From Acidobacteriota bacterium (GTDB lineage: Bacteria; Acidobacteriota; Blastocatellia; RBC074): a DNA stretch of 64,000 bases. The stretch is taken from assembly GCA_016789605.1 (NCBI GenBank), contig JAEUQO010000104.1:1-64000 (forward strand). Direction: 5' to 3'. The notes under the pieces were generated by a model. That model made no database searches and was not told the DNA's origin. It worked only from the letters and a program-made list of their open reading frames with translations. This document shows positions 15,413-23,641 of the stretch, one piece after another (positions within the stretch are counted from its first letter, which is position 1; every line of letters begins with the position of its first letter). The position numbers and the translations under genes were made by a program.

Positions 15413-18400
15413 TTATTTCAACCGTTCGTACTCCTGCCTGGCTTGGCGCAAGGCCGTTAATTCGGGATCGGCATTTTTCCACATGAGGAAAAGTTCTTCG
15501 TACGCCCGGCGCGCTTTTTCGGGTTCGCCAGCCAGCGCCAGTGCGCGTGCCAGTCCCAGTTGCGCCAGCGCCAGTGGCGGCGAAACGTTGTGGCGAACGA
15601 GGAAGCCTTTATAAGTGAGCAGCCGCGCAAATTCTTGCGTGGCTTCGCGACCGGCGCGTTGTTGCAAATATGCGAGGCCGCGCAGATACGCTGGCCAGAA
15701 AAAACCATAGATTCCCGCCTCGTAGCGTCGGCCCGGCGCGAGCAACTCGACCGCCCGGCGCGGGTTGTGGTGTGTGAGTTCGCTGGCGGCCAGCACGCCA
15801 GGCCGGAACATCGAATTGATGAATGTATCTTGCGGGAAGCGGTTTGCCATGTCGTCGGCGATTTGCTGTGCGCGTCCCGTCTCGCCACATAGCGCCAGGG
15901 CGACGGCGGCGGCGCTCACCTGATAGCGGTTGTGCGCCAGTGTGAGCGCTTTGGCCGCGTCGCTTTTCGCTGGCAGGCAATTGCCGTAAGCGGCTTCGCG
16001 CAGCGCCGAGATAAACGCCCAGCGACCAGCGACCTCGTTGTCTTTGCCGGTGAGCATTTCAATGGCGCGGCGGGTGGCGGCGCGCGCTTGTCCTAATTGC
16101 CCGCTTCGGCCCGCCGCCGCCGCCTGTTCGCCCAGCATATAAGGTTCCGCCGGTGTTCCGCTGGCCCATTCATCTTGCTGTTGCATGCCTGCGCGGTCGT
16201 CGCGAATGAAAGCCAGGGCGCGCAACGAGGCGTGTGTGCTAAAGCTATCCAGCTTTTGCGCGACGGACTGTGCGAGTACCTGCTCCGCTTCGTCAAAGCG
16301 GTTCAGGTTTATCAGGTCAGTTGCCAGATTGCTGAGCGCCACGGCATTTTTCGGATTGAGTTGTAGCGCGGCGCGCGTTTCTTCCAGACTTTTTTCAAAT
16401 TGTCCGATGGCGTCGTAGCTGGAAGAGAGCAGGGAAAGCGGCAGGTAATCGCGCGGGTAGCTGCGTTTCCACATTTCCAGCGCTTCAATGGTCTTTTCCA
16501 TCTCGCCGAGGACGACGCGGTAATACTGTTGCGAAATATAGAAATTCTCGCGCTCGCTGACGTGTCCGCGCAGGTCCCAGGCCCTGGCTGAAAACTGCTC
16601 GGCTTGTTCGTAACTGTCCAGATTGAAATAAGCCGTCGAAAGGTCCGCGTAAGCGCGCGCGAAGTGCGGATCGAGTTCAAGGGCGCGCTGATAAAACGGT
16701 ATGCTGGCCGGTTCTTTGCCGTTGAGCCTTTGCTCGCTGCCTTGCGAATAGGCCTTCAGTGCAGCGAGCGAAGAGGTCGTGACCTGTTCCAACGGCTTGT
16801 CATGTTTTTGAATGGAGCCGAGCGATTCGCCAAGTTTCGCGCGTAATTCGGTCGCCGCCTGACCGAGCATTTTCAACACCTGCTCCTTGCTGTCGGCTTC
16901 GGCCAGTTGCCGGGCGATCACTTCGCCCGTGGCAGCGTTTACCACCTCCAGCGTAATGACGAAATGACTGCCGATGGGAGCAATCGCGCCGCCCAGCAGC
17001 GCCTTGATGCCATTGCGCTGGCAGACCTCGCGCGCCGTTTCGCCGGATAAAGGATCGGTGGGTTTGCGATTCATCAACCGCAGCGTCTGCCGCGCCTGCT
17101 GTTCGGGAAAGAGGCTCAGATAAGGCGATTGCTCTAACTGCACGGCCAGTGCATGTTTGAGCGCACCGTCAAATACCGTATCGCCGGTCGAGTTGACGAA
17201 ATCCGCCAGCAACACCGTGTCTTTGTCAGTCAATCTGGGCGGTGTGCGCCTGATAAAAAAGAACCATGTCAGCGTCAGCACGACCAACACCGCCAGTGCC
17301 ACGCCCACACCATGTTGATGTTGTTGCAAGGCTGTGAGCAGCGGGCGTTGGCGTGACAGATGTGCTTTTAGTTCAAGGTCTTGTTTGAGGGCGTCTAGCT
17401 CCGCCAACAGTTCATTCGCGGTTTGATAGCGCTCGTCGCGGTCTTTGCGCAGCGCGCGTTTGACGATGGCCGTAAGCGGTGGCGGCGTGGCGGGCGGCAG
17501 CGGCGGAGGTTCTTTATCCAGAATCGCGGCTAGTACATCCGCTCTGGTCGCGCCGGTGAACGGTTTGTTACCGCTCAGCATTTCGTGCAGCACGACGCCG
17601 AGACAGAAAATGTCGCTGCGCCCATCCACGTCCAGACCGCGCACCTGCTCCGGCGACATGTAACTGACCGTGCCCATCACGGTGCCCGGTTCAGTTAATT
17701 GCGGATTACGGGTTGGGGATTGCGGATTGGATAGCGGGGGCGATTCCGTCAGCTTGGCAAGACCGAAATCGAGCACCTTCACCACCCCGTCGGGCCGCAA
17801 CATAATATTTTCGGGTTTGATGTCTCGATGCACGATGCCTGCTGCGTGCGCCGCCGCCAGCGCCGCCGCAGTTTGTTTCGCCACGTCGAGTGCCACCGTC
17901 AATGCCAGCGGCGCATCTTTCAAGTGTTGTCGCAGGGTTTGCCCGGCGATGTATTCGGTAGTGATGTAATAACTGCCCTCTGCCTGCCCAATGTCGTGAA
18001 TCGTGATGATGTTTGGATGATTCAGCGCCGAAGCCGCGCGGCCTTCCTGTTCAAAGCGACGCACGCGCTCGCTGTCCTGGGTGAACCGTTCGGGCAGTAA
18101 TTTGAGCGCAACCTTGCGTCCCAGCCGTGTGTCTTCGGCCAACCAGACTTCGCCCATGCCGCCTGCGCCCAGTTGCGTCAGGATTTTGTACTGTTGCAAG
18201 TGTTGTCCCGGCAGCGCGCCGGAGGAAGGCTGAGATGTTGTGGCTAGCAATAGCTCTGCTGCGAAAGCTGCTGCGGGCGTTTCGATAAAGCTCGCGGCCT
18301 CTTCATCCGCCCGTAACAAGGCTTCGACTTTCAGCCGCAATGGTTCGTCGCCTTGGCAGGCTTCAGCCAGAAAGGCTGAACGCTCGGCGCGCGGGCGTTC

Positions 18401-18451
18401 TAACGCGGCGTCCAGCAACCGATCAATCTCTTGCCAGCGCTCAGAGGTCAT
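15413..18451 (-). CDS. Membrane Ser/Thr protein kinase with C-terminal TPR region
   Basis: 1,012 residues. The N-terminal stretch (1-85, MTSERWQEIDRLLDAAL) is typical of kinases linked to ECF43-like sigma factors. A Hanks-type kinase domain follows: LGAGGMGEVW (94-103), VALK with Lys117, HRDIKPEN with Asp210, LDFG with Asp228, and GTVSYMSPEQ (260-269). A transmembrane helix lies at about 381-400, then a domain with FVNSTGDTVFDGAL, then TPR-like repeats from about 560 to the C-terminus. The activation segment carries an odd insert at about 239-253 (SNPQSPTRNPQ). The kinase would sit in the inner membrane with its catalytic domain in the cytosol. Its start overlaps the sigma-factor gene by 11 bases, so the two are co-translated. 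It most likely phosphorylates that sigma factor, by analogy with the characterised EcfP/PknT pair. Confidence 0.93.
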   Translation of the reverse strand: MTSERWQEIDRLLDAALERPRAERSAFLAEACQGDEPLRLKVEALLRADEEAASFIETPAAAFAAELLLATTSQPSSGALPGQHLQQYKILTQLGAGGMGEVWLAEDTRLGRKVALKLLPERFTQDSERVRRFEQEGRAASALNHPNIITIHDIGQAEGSYYITTEYIAGQTLRQHLKDAPLALTVALDVAKQTAAALAAAHAAGIVHRDIKPENIMLRPDGVVKVLDFGLAKLTESPPLSNPQSPTRNPQLTEPGTVMGTVSYMSPEQVRGLDVDGRSDIFCLGVVLHEMLSGNKPFTGATRADVLAAILDKEPPPLPPATPPPLTAIVKRALRKDRDERYQTANELLAELDALKQDLELKAHLSRQRPLLTALQQHQHGVGVALAVLVVLTLTWFFFIRRTPPRLTDKDTVLLADFVNSTGDTVFDGALKHALAVQLEQSPYLSLFPEQQARQTLRLMNRKPTDPLSGETAREVCQRNGIKALLGGAIAPIGSHFVITLEVVNAATGEVIARQLAEADSKEQVLKMLGQAATELRAKLGESLGSIQKHDKPLEQVTTSSLAALKAYSQGSEQRLNGKEPASIPFYQRALELDPHFARAYADLSTAYFNLDSYEQAEQFSARAWDLRGHVSERENFYISQQYYRVVLGEMEKTIEALEMWKRSYPRDYLPLSLLSSSYDAIGQFEKSLEETRAALQLNPKNAVALSNLATDLINLNRFDEAEQVLAQSVAQKLDSFSTHASLRALAFIRDDRAGMQQQDEWASGTPAEPYMLGEQAAAAGRSGQLGQARAATRRAIEMLTGKDNEVAGRWAFISALREAAYGNCLPAKSDAAKALTLAHNRYQVSAAAVALALCGETGRAQQIADDMANRFPQDTFINSMFRPGVLAASELTHHNPRRAVELLAPGRRYEAGIYGFFWPAYLRGLAYLQQRAGREATQEFARLLTYKGFLVRHNVSPPLALAQLGLARALALAGEPEKARRAYEELFLMWKNADPELTALRQARQEYERLK
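17695..17740 (-). repeat. Low-complexity repeat insertion inside the kinase gene
   Basis: On the coding strand, variants of the heptamer ATCCGCA/ATCCCCA/GTAATCCGCA recur and encode NPQ...RNPQ. NPQ-rich repeats of this type occur as dispersed units within unrelated proteins of GC-rich, multi-repeat bacterial genomes. Here one sits in frame between the DFG motif and the GTVSYMSPEQ motif of the kinase. That it is an insertion is inferred from its composition and position. Confidence 0.45.
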
Positions 18452-19028
18452 CGTTTCCTTCCTCTTCGCTCAGCGCCTGATGCAACCAGGCCTTGGCCTT
18501 GCGCCATTCTCGTTCGACCGTGCGCAACGACAGGCCTAACACTTCGGCGACTTCTTCGTTGTTTAGTCCGCCGAAAAAGCGCAATTCGACCAAGCGGCTT
18601 TTGCGTGGGTCAAAGCGTTCCAAATCGCGCAATGCCTCATCCAGTGCCAGCAATTCCGCTGCCTTCTGCCCGGAAACGACGGCTGCTTCGTCCAGCGGTA
18701 CGATCCGCGCCGCGCCGCCGCGTTTGACGCGGGCGTGACCGCGCGCGTGGTCGAGCAGGATGCGCCGCATTAACTGCGCGGTGATGCCAAAAAAGTGCGC
18801 ACGATTTTGCCAGTGGACGTGCTGCTGATCTATCAGCCGTAGGTAGGCTTCGTTGATGAGTGCCGAGGTTTGCAACGTATGGTCAGGATTTTCGCGCCGC
18901 ATGTAGGCGTGTGCCAGGCGGCGCAATTCCACGTCCAACAGCGGCAGCAGCTTTTCCAACGCAGCCGGATCGCCCTGGCTCCAAGCCAATAACAATTGCG
19001 TCAGATCTTGTGGGGAAGGCGTCGTCAT
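18441..19028 (-). CDS. ECF sigma factor, ECF43/TIGR02999-like
   Basis: 195 residues. Region 2 runs from DLTQLLLAWSQGDPAAL to MRRILLDHARGHARVKRGG; region 4 includes LVELRFFGGLNNEEVAEVLGLS and the recognition helix TVEREWRKAKAWL. The acidic DAED-type motif of region 2.2 that normally contacts the RNA polymerase beta' clamp is absent; in its place is HTLQTSALINEAYLRL with Thr51, Thr54 and Ser55. This substitution is the hallmark of kinase-controlled ECF43 sigma factors, in which phosphorylation of a Thr restores the negative charge. No anti-sigma gene is present; the kinase gene begins inside the last codons. An extended -10 (TGCTATACT) lies 38 bases upstream of the start. Confidence 0.92.
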   Translation of the reverse strand: MTTPSPQDLTQLLLAWSQGDPAALEKLLPLLDVELRRLAHAYMRRENPDHTLQTSALINEAYLRLIDQQHVHWQNRAHFFGITAQLMRRILLDHARGHARVKRGGAARIVPLDEAAVVSGQKAAELLALDEALRDLERFDPRKSRLVELRFFGGLNNEEVAEVLGLSLRTVEREWRKAKAWLHQALSEEEGNDDL

Positions 19029-19065
19029 CGGATTTGCCGTGCTGCTTGAGAGAAAACAACGGCGC

Positions 19066-19074
19066 GCAGTATAG
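19066..19074 (-). promoter_or_regulatory. Extended -10 promoter for the sigma-kinase operon
   Basis: On the minus strand TGCTATACT forms an extended -10 (TGnTATACT). The best -35-like hexamer, TTTTCA, is 19 bases away and weak, which is acceptable for an extended -10. The start would lie about 30 bases upstream of the sigma-factor ATG. Confidence 0.45.
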
Positions 19075-19255
19075 CACCGTCGTCCCCGGCTGAAAAAAAT
19101 CTTGCGCGCGCTGGCGGTCTGCCCGCGCAGTTGTCGCGTGTGTGAGTGCGGACAGGAAGGCGCGCGACTCTGAAAGCGCAGACCGCTCTTTGACGGCGCC
19201 TGCCGCGACTTGTTGCAAACACGATCGATTCGTTACCACCATTGAGGAGCAAACT

Positions 19256-19882
19256 ATGAAAAAACAAGCTTTGATCTTTTGGGCCGCCAGCGTATTTGTT
19301 CTGATGCTGACCTGTTTCCACGCCACTCCCAGCGCGCAGGCGCAAGAGTTGTCTTCCGTTCCCCATGAAGAGCGCGCCATAGACTGGCTCGACCGCATTC
19401 CGCTAACGCTGATCTTTGACGTGGCCACAGACGCACGCAGCTTCCGCCTGAATCGCGGCGCACAATTGCCTGAAGCAAAACGCGGCGACAGTTTCATTGT
19501 CGAAGGGAAAATCTATCCCGGCGGAACGATTGCAGCGGGCGGCACGCTGGCTGCGCCCGGCCCATTCAACCCGATCACGGCAACGGGCAGCATCGGCAAA
19601 TGGGTGTTGCGCGGCACATTCAATTACGATTTCGGCGAGATCATCGCGGGCGCTGAACCGGCAGTCTTCGGCACGCAATACTTTCTGTTTGATGACGGTC
19701 GTATGCTGGTGACCGAAGGCGCGCACGCAGGGCTCACGCCACAGTTGCGCGCCTTGGTTGGCGGCGGCGGTTACTTCAGCGGCGCTTCAGGCGATGTGCT
19801 TGAACAGGTGATCGGAACCAATGTGACGGGGCTGTTCAATCAACGCTTTACCTTCAAGGTTAACAGACAATCCATCCGGTAA
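19256..19882 (+). CDS. Secreted protein with possible allene-oxide-cyclase/dirigent-like barrel
   Basis: 208 residues from the ATG at 19256, which has a strong GAGGAG site 8 bases upstream; the frame is open further upstream but without such a site. There is a signal peptide (FWAASVFVLMLTCF, cleavage near AQA/QE). The mature part is rich in short beta strands: GDSFIVEGKIYPGGTI, GSIGKWVLRGTF, TQYFLFDDGRMLVTEG, then GYFSGASGDVLEQ and FNQRFTFKV. The G-x-F-x-G-A-x-G-x-V pattern near the end resembles the closing strands of allene-oxide-cyclase/dirigent barrels, so such a lipocalin-like barrel is a reasonable guess. The function is unknown. It is transcribed divergently from the ECF43-like sigma/kinase operon and may be one of its targets. 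Confidence 0.75.
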   Translation: MKKQALIFWAASVFVLMLTCFHATPSAQAQELSSVPHEERAIDWLDRIPLTLIFDVATDARSFRLNRGAQLPEAKRGDSFIVEGKIYPGGTIAAGGTLAAPGPFNPITATGSIGKWVLRGTFNYDFGEIIAGAEPAVFGTQYFLFDDGRMLVTEGAHAGLTPQLRALVGGGGYFSGASGDVLEQVIGTNVTGLFNQRFTFKVNRQSIR

Positions 19883-19899
19883 GACTGGCTGAAGAGAAA

Positions 19900-19946
19900 T
19901 AACCGGCAGTGACTTGTTCCAGCCTGGGACAGGTTACTGCCGGTTA
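19900..19946. terminator. 21-base stem between convergent genes
   Basis: The arms at 19900-19920 and 19926-19946 pair over 21 bases with a few G-U or single mismatches and a 5-base loop. There is no long T-run on the plus side. Its place between two converging genes suggests bidirectional termination. Confidence 0.5.
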
Positions 19947-20031
19947 CGCATGGCAATCTTTGGCGTGGCTTCAGCGACGGCACTCGAATGCCGTGCTGTT
20001 CCTGCTGAACAAACACCTGGTTTCGACACCC

Positions 20032-21690
20032 TCAGTCTGAGACCTTTCTTTTCATGCGGAAATTTCTGACGCGCCCCAGATTGTAGGTAAATCCTGTTAT
20101 CTGATTCTGTCCGTTGCGCGTGAAATGCAGGCTGCCAGAATTCGTCAAAAAGACGTCGCGCGCGATCGGTTGCAATGACGCTGCACGATATTTCAGGCGT
20201 GCCAGCATCAGTTTGTCGCCCTGGATTTGCAGGCGAAAAACAGGTTCGATCTCTTCGCTGACGTAATCGCCTACGTAATCGGCCAACTGGCTGGCGGGCA
20301 AACTGAATGGCGGCAGAAAGTCATAGGCGACTTTTCCGCCCGCTTCGTCCACGCGCACGAGACGTGGCGCGCTACCAGATTCAAAGCGGATTTCGCCGGG
20401 GCGTTCGGCAATACGAAAGCGGTTTTCGCTCAGGGCGAGCAATTCCAGATTTTGCCCGCCTGCTTGCAATGAAAGCTGTTTGCCCGTTAACACAACCGTC
20501 ATTGTGTCGCCGCTTTCCTGGTCCAAATACAAACCCGCTTTGCCTTGCAGTTGCGCGTCACTGAGCGCGACGGGCGCAGTCTGATTGGGCGCGTCTTTGA
20601 ATTTTCCGGCCAGATAAATGTCCGCGACTTTGCGCGCCAAATTGGACGTGTCTACCGGTCCGGCGTTACAGGTGACAGCCACGGAAAAATGCTCTTCGGG
20701 AAAACGCATCAGGTGCGCGCGATAGCCGGAATCCGCACCCGAGTGTTCCTCAATCGGCAGGCCATGATATTTGCCCTGTGTTTGTGCGAAGGCGTAGCTG
20801 ATCGTTTCGCCGTTGTTGAGTTTGCCGCGCTGTCGCATCTGCTCAATAAAGGCCGCCCCGCCAACTTTCGGGGTATAAAAATTCTGATCCCACAGCGCCA
20901 GGTCTTCCACGGTGGTCAGCAAACTGGTTGCGCCCGTCGTGTCAAAATTGGTTGCGCCAACGCGAAAGGTGTTGCCGGTCGGCAAATAACCATACGCCTG
21001 GTTTTTGACGATCTCGGCAAAGTCGTCGCGGAAATGCGTGTTTTTCATGCCCAAGGGGCGAAAGATGTTGGCGTCAGTGAATTCGCGGAAACTCTGCCCG
21101 CTTACCCTCGCCACGATCACGGCCAGCAACGTATAGCCCGTATTGCAATACAGATACTTTTCGCCGGGACGGAAATTCAGGTCTTTTTGTCGCGCCATCA
21201 CGTCCAGCACATCCGAATCTGCAATGCGATCCAGGCCGTAACGCAACCCTGACAAGCCCAGCAATGTCCACTGGTCACGCAAGCCGCTGGTGTGATGGAC
21301 CAAGTGGCGAATGGTGATCGGCGTGCCGAAATCCGGCAGTTCCGGTATGTATTTGCGCACCGGATCGTCCAGCGAAAGTTTGTTCTGTTGTGCCAGCAAC
21401 GCGATTGATGCCGCAGTGAATTGTTTTGATACCGAAGCGACGTGGAAAATCGTCGCGGGCGTAATCGGAATGTCGTGGTCGAGGTTGGCCATTCCGTAGC
21501 CGCGTTTGTGAATGATTTGTCCGTCTTTGATGACTGACAGCGCACAGCCCGGCGAAGTCGGTTTGTCCCATTTCTCAAACAGTTTATTGACCCGCGCCGT
21601 TGTTGTTTGCGCCGCAGGTTTTTTGGACTGCGCGGCTGACGAAGCGGCGACAGCGGCGAGCAAGAGCGTGACGAAAATCAGCTTCTTCAT
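20032..21690 (-). CDS. Exported serine beta-lactamase-fold hydrolase/peptidase
   Basis: 552 residues with a signal peptide (KKLIFVTLLLAAVAASSAAQ). The beta-lactamase/DD-peptidase catalytic motifs are all visible: SVSK (Ser86, Lys89), YCN (Tyr181-Asn183) and the third motif HSG near residue 318. The C-terminal 180 residues form a second beta-rich domain of the kind found in D-aminopeptidase and EstB-like esterases. It could hydrolyse peptides containing D-residues, esters or beta-lactams in the periplasm. It is the last of four minus-strand exported hydrolase genes, and the CocE/NonD gene stops 21 bases upstream of it. Confidence 0.88.
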   Translation of the reverse strand: MKKLIFVTLLLAAVAASSAAQSKKPAAQTTTARVNKLFEKWDKPTSPGCALSVIKDGQIIHKRGYGMANLDHDIPITPATIFHVASVSKQFTAASIALLAQQNKLSLDDPVRKYIPELPDFGTPITIRHLVHHTSGLRDQWTLLGLSGLRYGLDRIADSDVLDVMARQKDLNFRPGEKYLYCNTGYTLLAVIVARVSGQSFREFTDANIFRPLGMKNTHFRDDFAEIVKNQAYGYLPTGNTFRVGATNFDTTGATSLLTTVEDLALWDQNFYTPKVGGAAFIEQMRQRGKLNNGETISYAFAQTQGKYHGLPIEEHSGADSGYRAHLMRFPEEHFSVAVTCNAGPVDTSNLARKVADIYLAGKFKDAPNQTAPVALSDAQLQGKAGLYLDQESGDTMTVVLTGKQLSLQAGGQNLELLALSENRFRIAERPGEIRFESGSAPRLVRVDEAGGKVAYDFLPPFSLPASQLADYVGDYVSEEIEPVFRLQIQGDKLMLARLKYRAASLQPIARDVFLTNSGSLHFTRNGQNQITGFTYNLGRVRNFRMKRKVSD

Positions 21691-21711
21691 GGTTCAACCT
21701 CAGATTTCCTC

Positions 21712-23598
21712 TTACCGATTCGGCGCGACCGGAACCAGCAGATGCGACGGAAACGTTTTCGAACGGAAGATGCGCTGTGTCGCCCGGATGTAATCGGCTT
21801 CTTTCGCTTTGAAAATGTTCTCGACGTATTTCTGCGGATTGCGATCAATGATCGGGAACCAGGTGCTTTGCACTTGCACCATGATCTTATGGCCTTTCAA
21901 AAAACGATGATCCAGGTGGTGCAGATCAATTTTGTACGTCTCGACCTTGTTCGGCGTGACGGCTTGCGGGCGCGCGAAACTGTTGCGGAAGCGACCCCGA
22001 AACACGTCATTTGCCACCATCAATTGATAACCGCCCATGCGCGGTTCTTTGGGATATTCTTCCGGGTACACGTCAATCAGTTTGACCACCCAGTCGCTGT
22101 CTGATCCGCTGGTCGAAGCGAACAGGTTGGCCCAGACGCTGCCCGTGATGACTACGTCTTCGGTCAGCGTGTCGGTTTCCCACGCGAGCACGTCCGGGCG
22201 TCCGTGCACGAAACGTTGGTCTTCGACCAGCCACGCGCCCCAACCGGAACCGCCCAGATTCGGCGGATTGTAAGTCGCTTCAATCGGGCGCGGACGATAG
22301 GGAACCGGGTTGGCCGGATCAGACACATATTCGTCAAAGGCTTTGACCGTGGCGGTCGGCGCGTCAAACGACAATTTGCCGTTGGCGTGAAAATACAATT
22401 TGCGGTCAGTGGTCAGATTGCGCGGCGGCCATTGGTCATAACTTTTCCATTCGTTTGCGCCGGTTTGAAAGGTGATCGCTTCGCGGATTCCGGGCTGCCC
22501 TTTGTCTTTTAGATAATAGGCAAACCAGGGTGCTTCGATCTTTTCGCGGTAATGTTGCGCGGTGTTGCTGTCAAATTTGATGCGGCCCAAGCTGGAGCCT
22601 TCGCCGCGCGCCCAGCCGCCGTGATTCCACGGGCCAGACACGAAGAAATTGATTTTCTGTGTGTCGTGCTTTTCCAGCGTTTCATACATATTGATCGGGC
22701 CGTAAAAATCTTCCTGATCCCACCAGCCAGCGACGACCAGCATCGGCACGTGAACTTTTTTCAGATACCCGGCCATCGCCTGTTCCTGCCAGAATTTGTT
22801 GTAGTTCGGATGGTTGACGAAATCATTCCAGGTGGGAATGTTGCCGTGCAGGTATTTTTCGTTGACGTTCGACAGTGCGCCGAGCCGCAAATACCACTCG
22901 TAGGTATCGAATTTGTCGAAACTGAAGCGCGCCTGTTCTTTGTTGGTTTCCATGCGCGAGGCGTATTCAAACCCGTAACTCAGCCGGAATGCGCCGTTGT
23001 GGTGAAAGTCGTCGCCCAGATACATGTCCGTCGGCGAAGCCTGTGGTGAAGCGGCTTTGAGCGCCGGATGCGGCGCCAGCGTCGCCATGCCCGCCGTCCA
23101 GCCAGGATAAGAAATACCGATGATACCGACGCGGCCATTGTTGTTCGCAACGTTTTTGACCAGCCAATCAATCGTGTCATACGCGTCAGTGACTTCGTCC
23201 ACGACTTTGGGGTCTTTGCTGTTGGTCAGCAACGAAACCGGCGCACGTTGCATGACAAACTGGCCTTCGGATTTATAGCGCCCGCGAATGTCCTGAAAGA
23301 CAAAAATATAACCGTCTGCCGCCAGCGCCTGATATTTGCCGCGCGCCCAGGCTTCGTTGGTGGGCGCTTGATAGGGCGTGCGTTCGAGCATGATCGGCAG
23401 CGGCCCGGATTGGTTTTTCGGCTTGAAAATGTGCGTATTTAGCCGCACGCCGTCGCGCATTGAAACCATGACCTGCTTCAATTCATAGGCCGGCGCGGCT
23501 TCCTGATGAGCGGCAGACCGGAAGTGCGGAGTGATCAACCAACCGTAGACCAGGATCAGCAGGCTCAAATACACGGGAAAATGGATACGATGTTTCAT
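21712..23598 (-). CDS. CocE/NonD family hydrolase (peptidase S15-like), exported
   Basis: 628 residues beginning with a membrane/export segment (VYLSLLILVYGWLI). The alpha/beta hydrolase core has the nucleophile Ser163 in GISYPGW, the acid in VAGWWDQEDFYGP, and the His in GPWNHGGWARGEG. The C-terminal galactose-binding-like jelly roll (VVITGSVWANLFASTSGSDSDWVVKLIDVYP) is characteristic of Xaa-Pro dipeptidyl-peptidase, alpha-amino-acid ester hydrolase and cocaine esterase relatives. The DVYP stretch and overall length fit alpha-amino-acid ester hydrolases (which act on cephalosporin-type acyl side chains) as well as peptidases. It probably acts in the periplasm with its hydrolase neighbours. 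Confidence 0.9.
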   Translation of the reverse strand: MKHRIHFPVYLSLLILVYGWLITPHFRSAAHQEAAPAYELKQVMVSMRDGVRLNTHIFKPKNQSGPLPIMLERTPYQAPTNEAWARGKYQALAADGYIFVFQDIRGRYKSEGQFVMQRAPVSLLTNSKDPKVVDEVTDAYDTIDWLVKNVANNNGRVGIIGISYPGWTAGMATLAPHPALKAASPQASPTDMYLGDDFHHNGAFRLSYGFEYASRMETNKEQARFSFDKFDTYEWYLRLGALSNVNEKYLHGNIPTWNDFVNHPNYNKFWQEQAMAGYLKKVHVPMLVVAGWWDQEDFYGPINMYETLEKHDTQKINFFVSGPWNHGGWARGEGSSLGRIKFDSNTAQHYREKIEAPWFAYYLKDKGQPGIREAITFQTGANEWKSYDQWPPRNLTTDRKLYFHANGKLSFDAPTATVKAFDEYVSDPANPVPYRPRPIEATYNPPNLGGSGWGAWLVEDQRFVHGRPDVLAWETDTLTEDVVITGSVWANLFASTSGSDSDWVVKLIDVYPEEYPKEPRMGGYQLMVANDVFRGRFRNSFARPQAVTPNKVETYKIDLHHLDHRFLKGHKIMVQVQSTWFPIIDRNPQKYVENIFKAKEADYIRATQRIFRSKTFPSHLLVPVAPNR

Positions 23599-23641
23599 CT
23601 CATACTCTCAGGTTGTATGTTTGCCAAGAGAGGCGATGTGG

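Noticed and set aside
19114..19186. Nine-base inverted repeat (GCGGTCTGC / GCAGACCGC) between the divergent sigma-factor and barrel genes
   Set aside because: The arms are 55 bases apart in GC-rich sequence, so chance is likely and no known operator matches.
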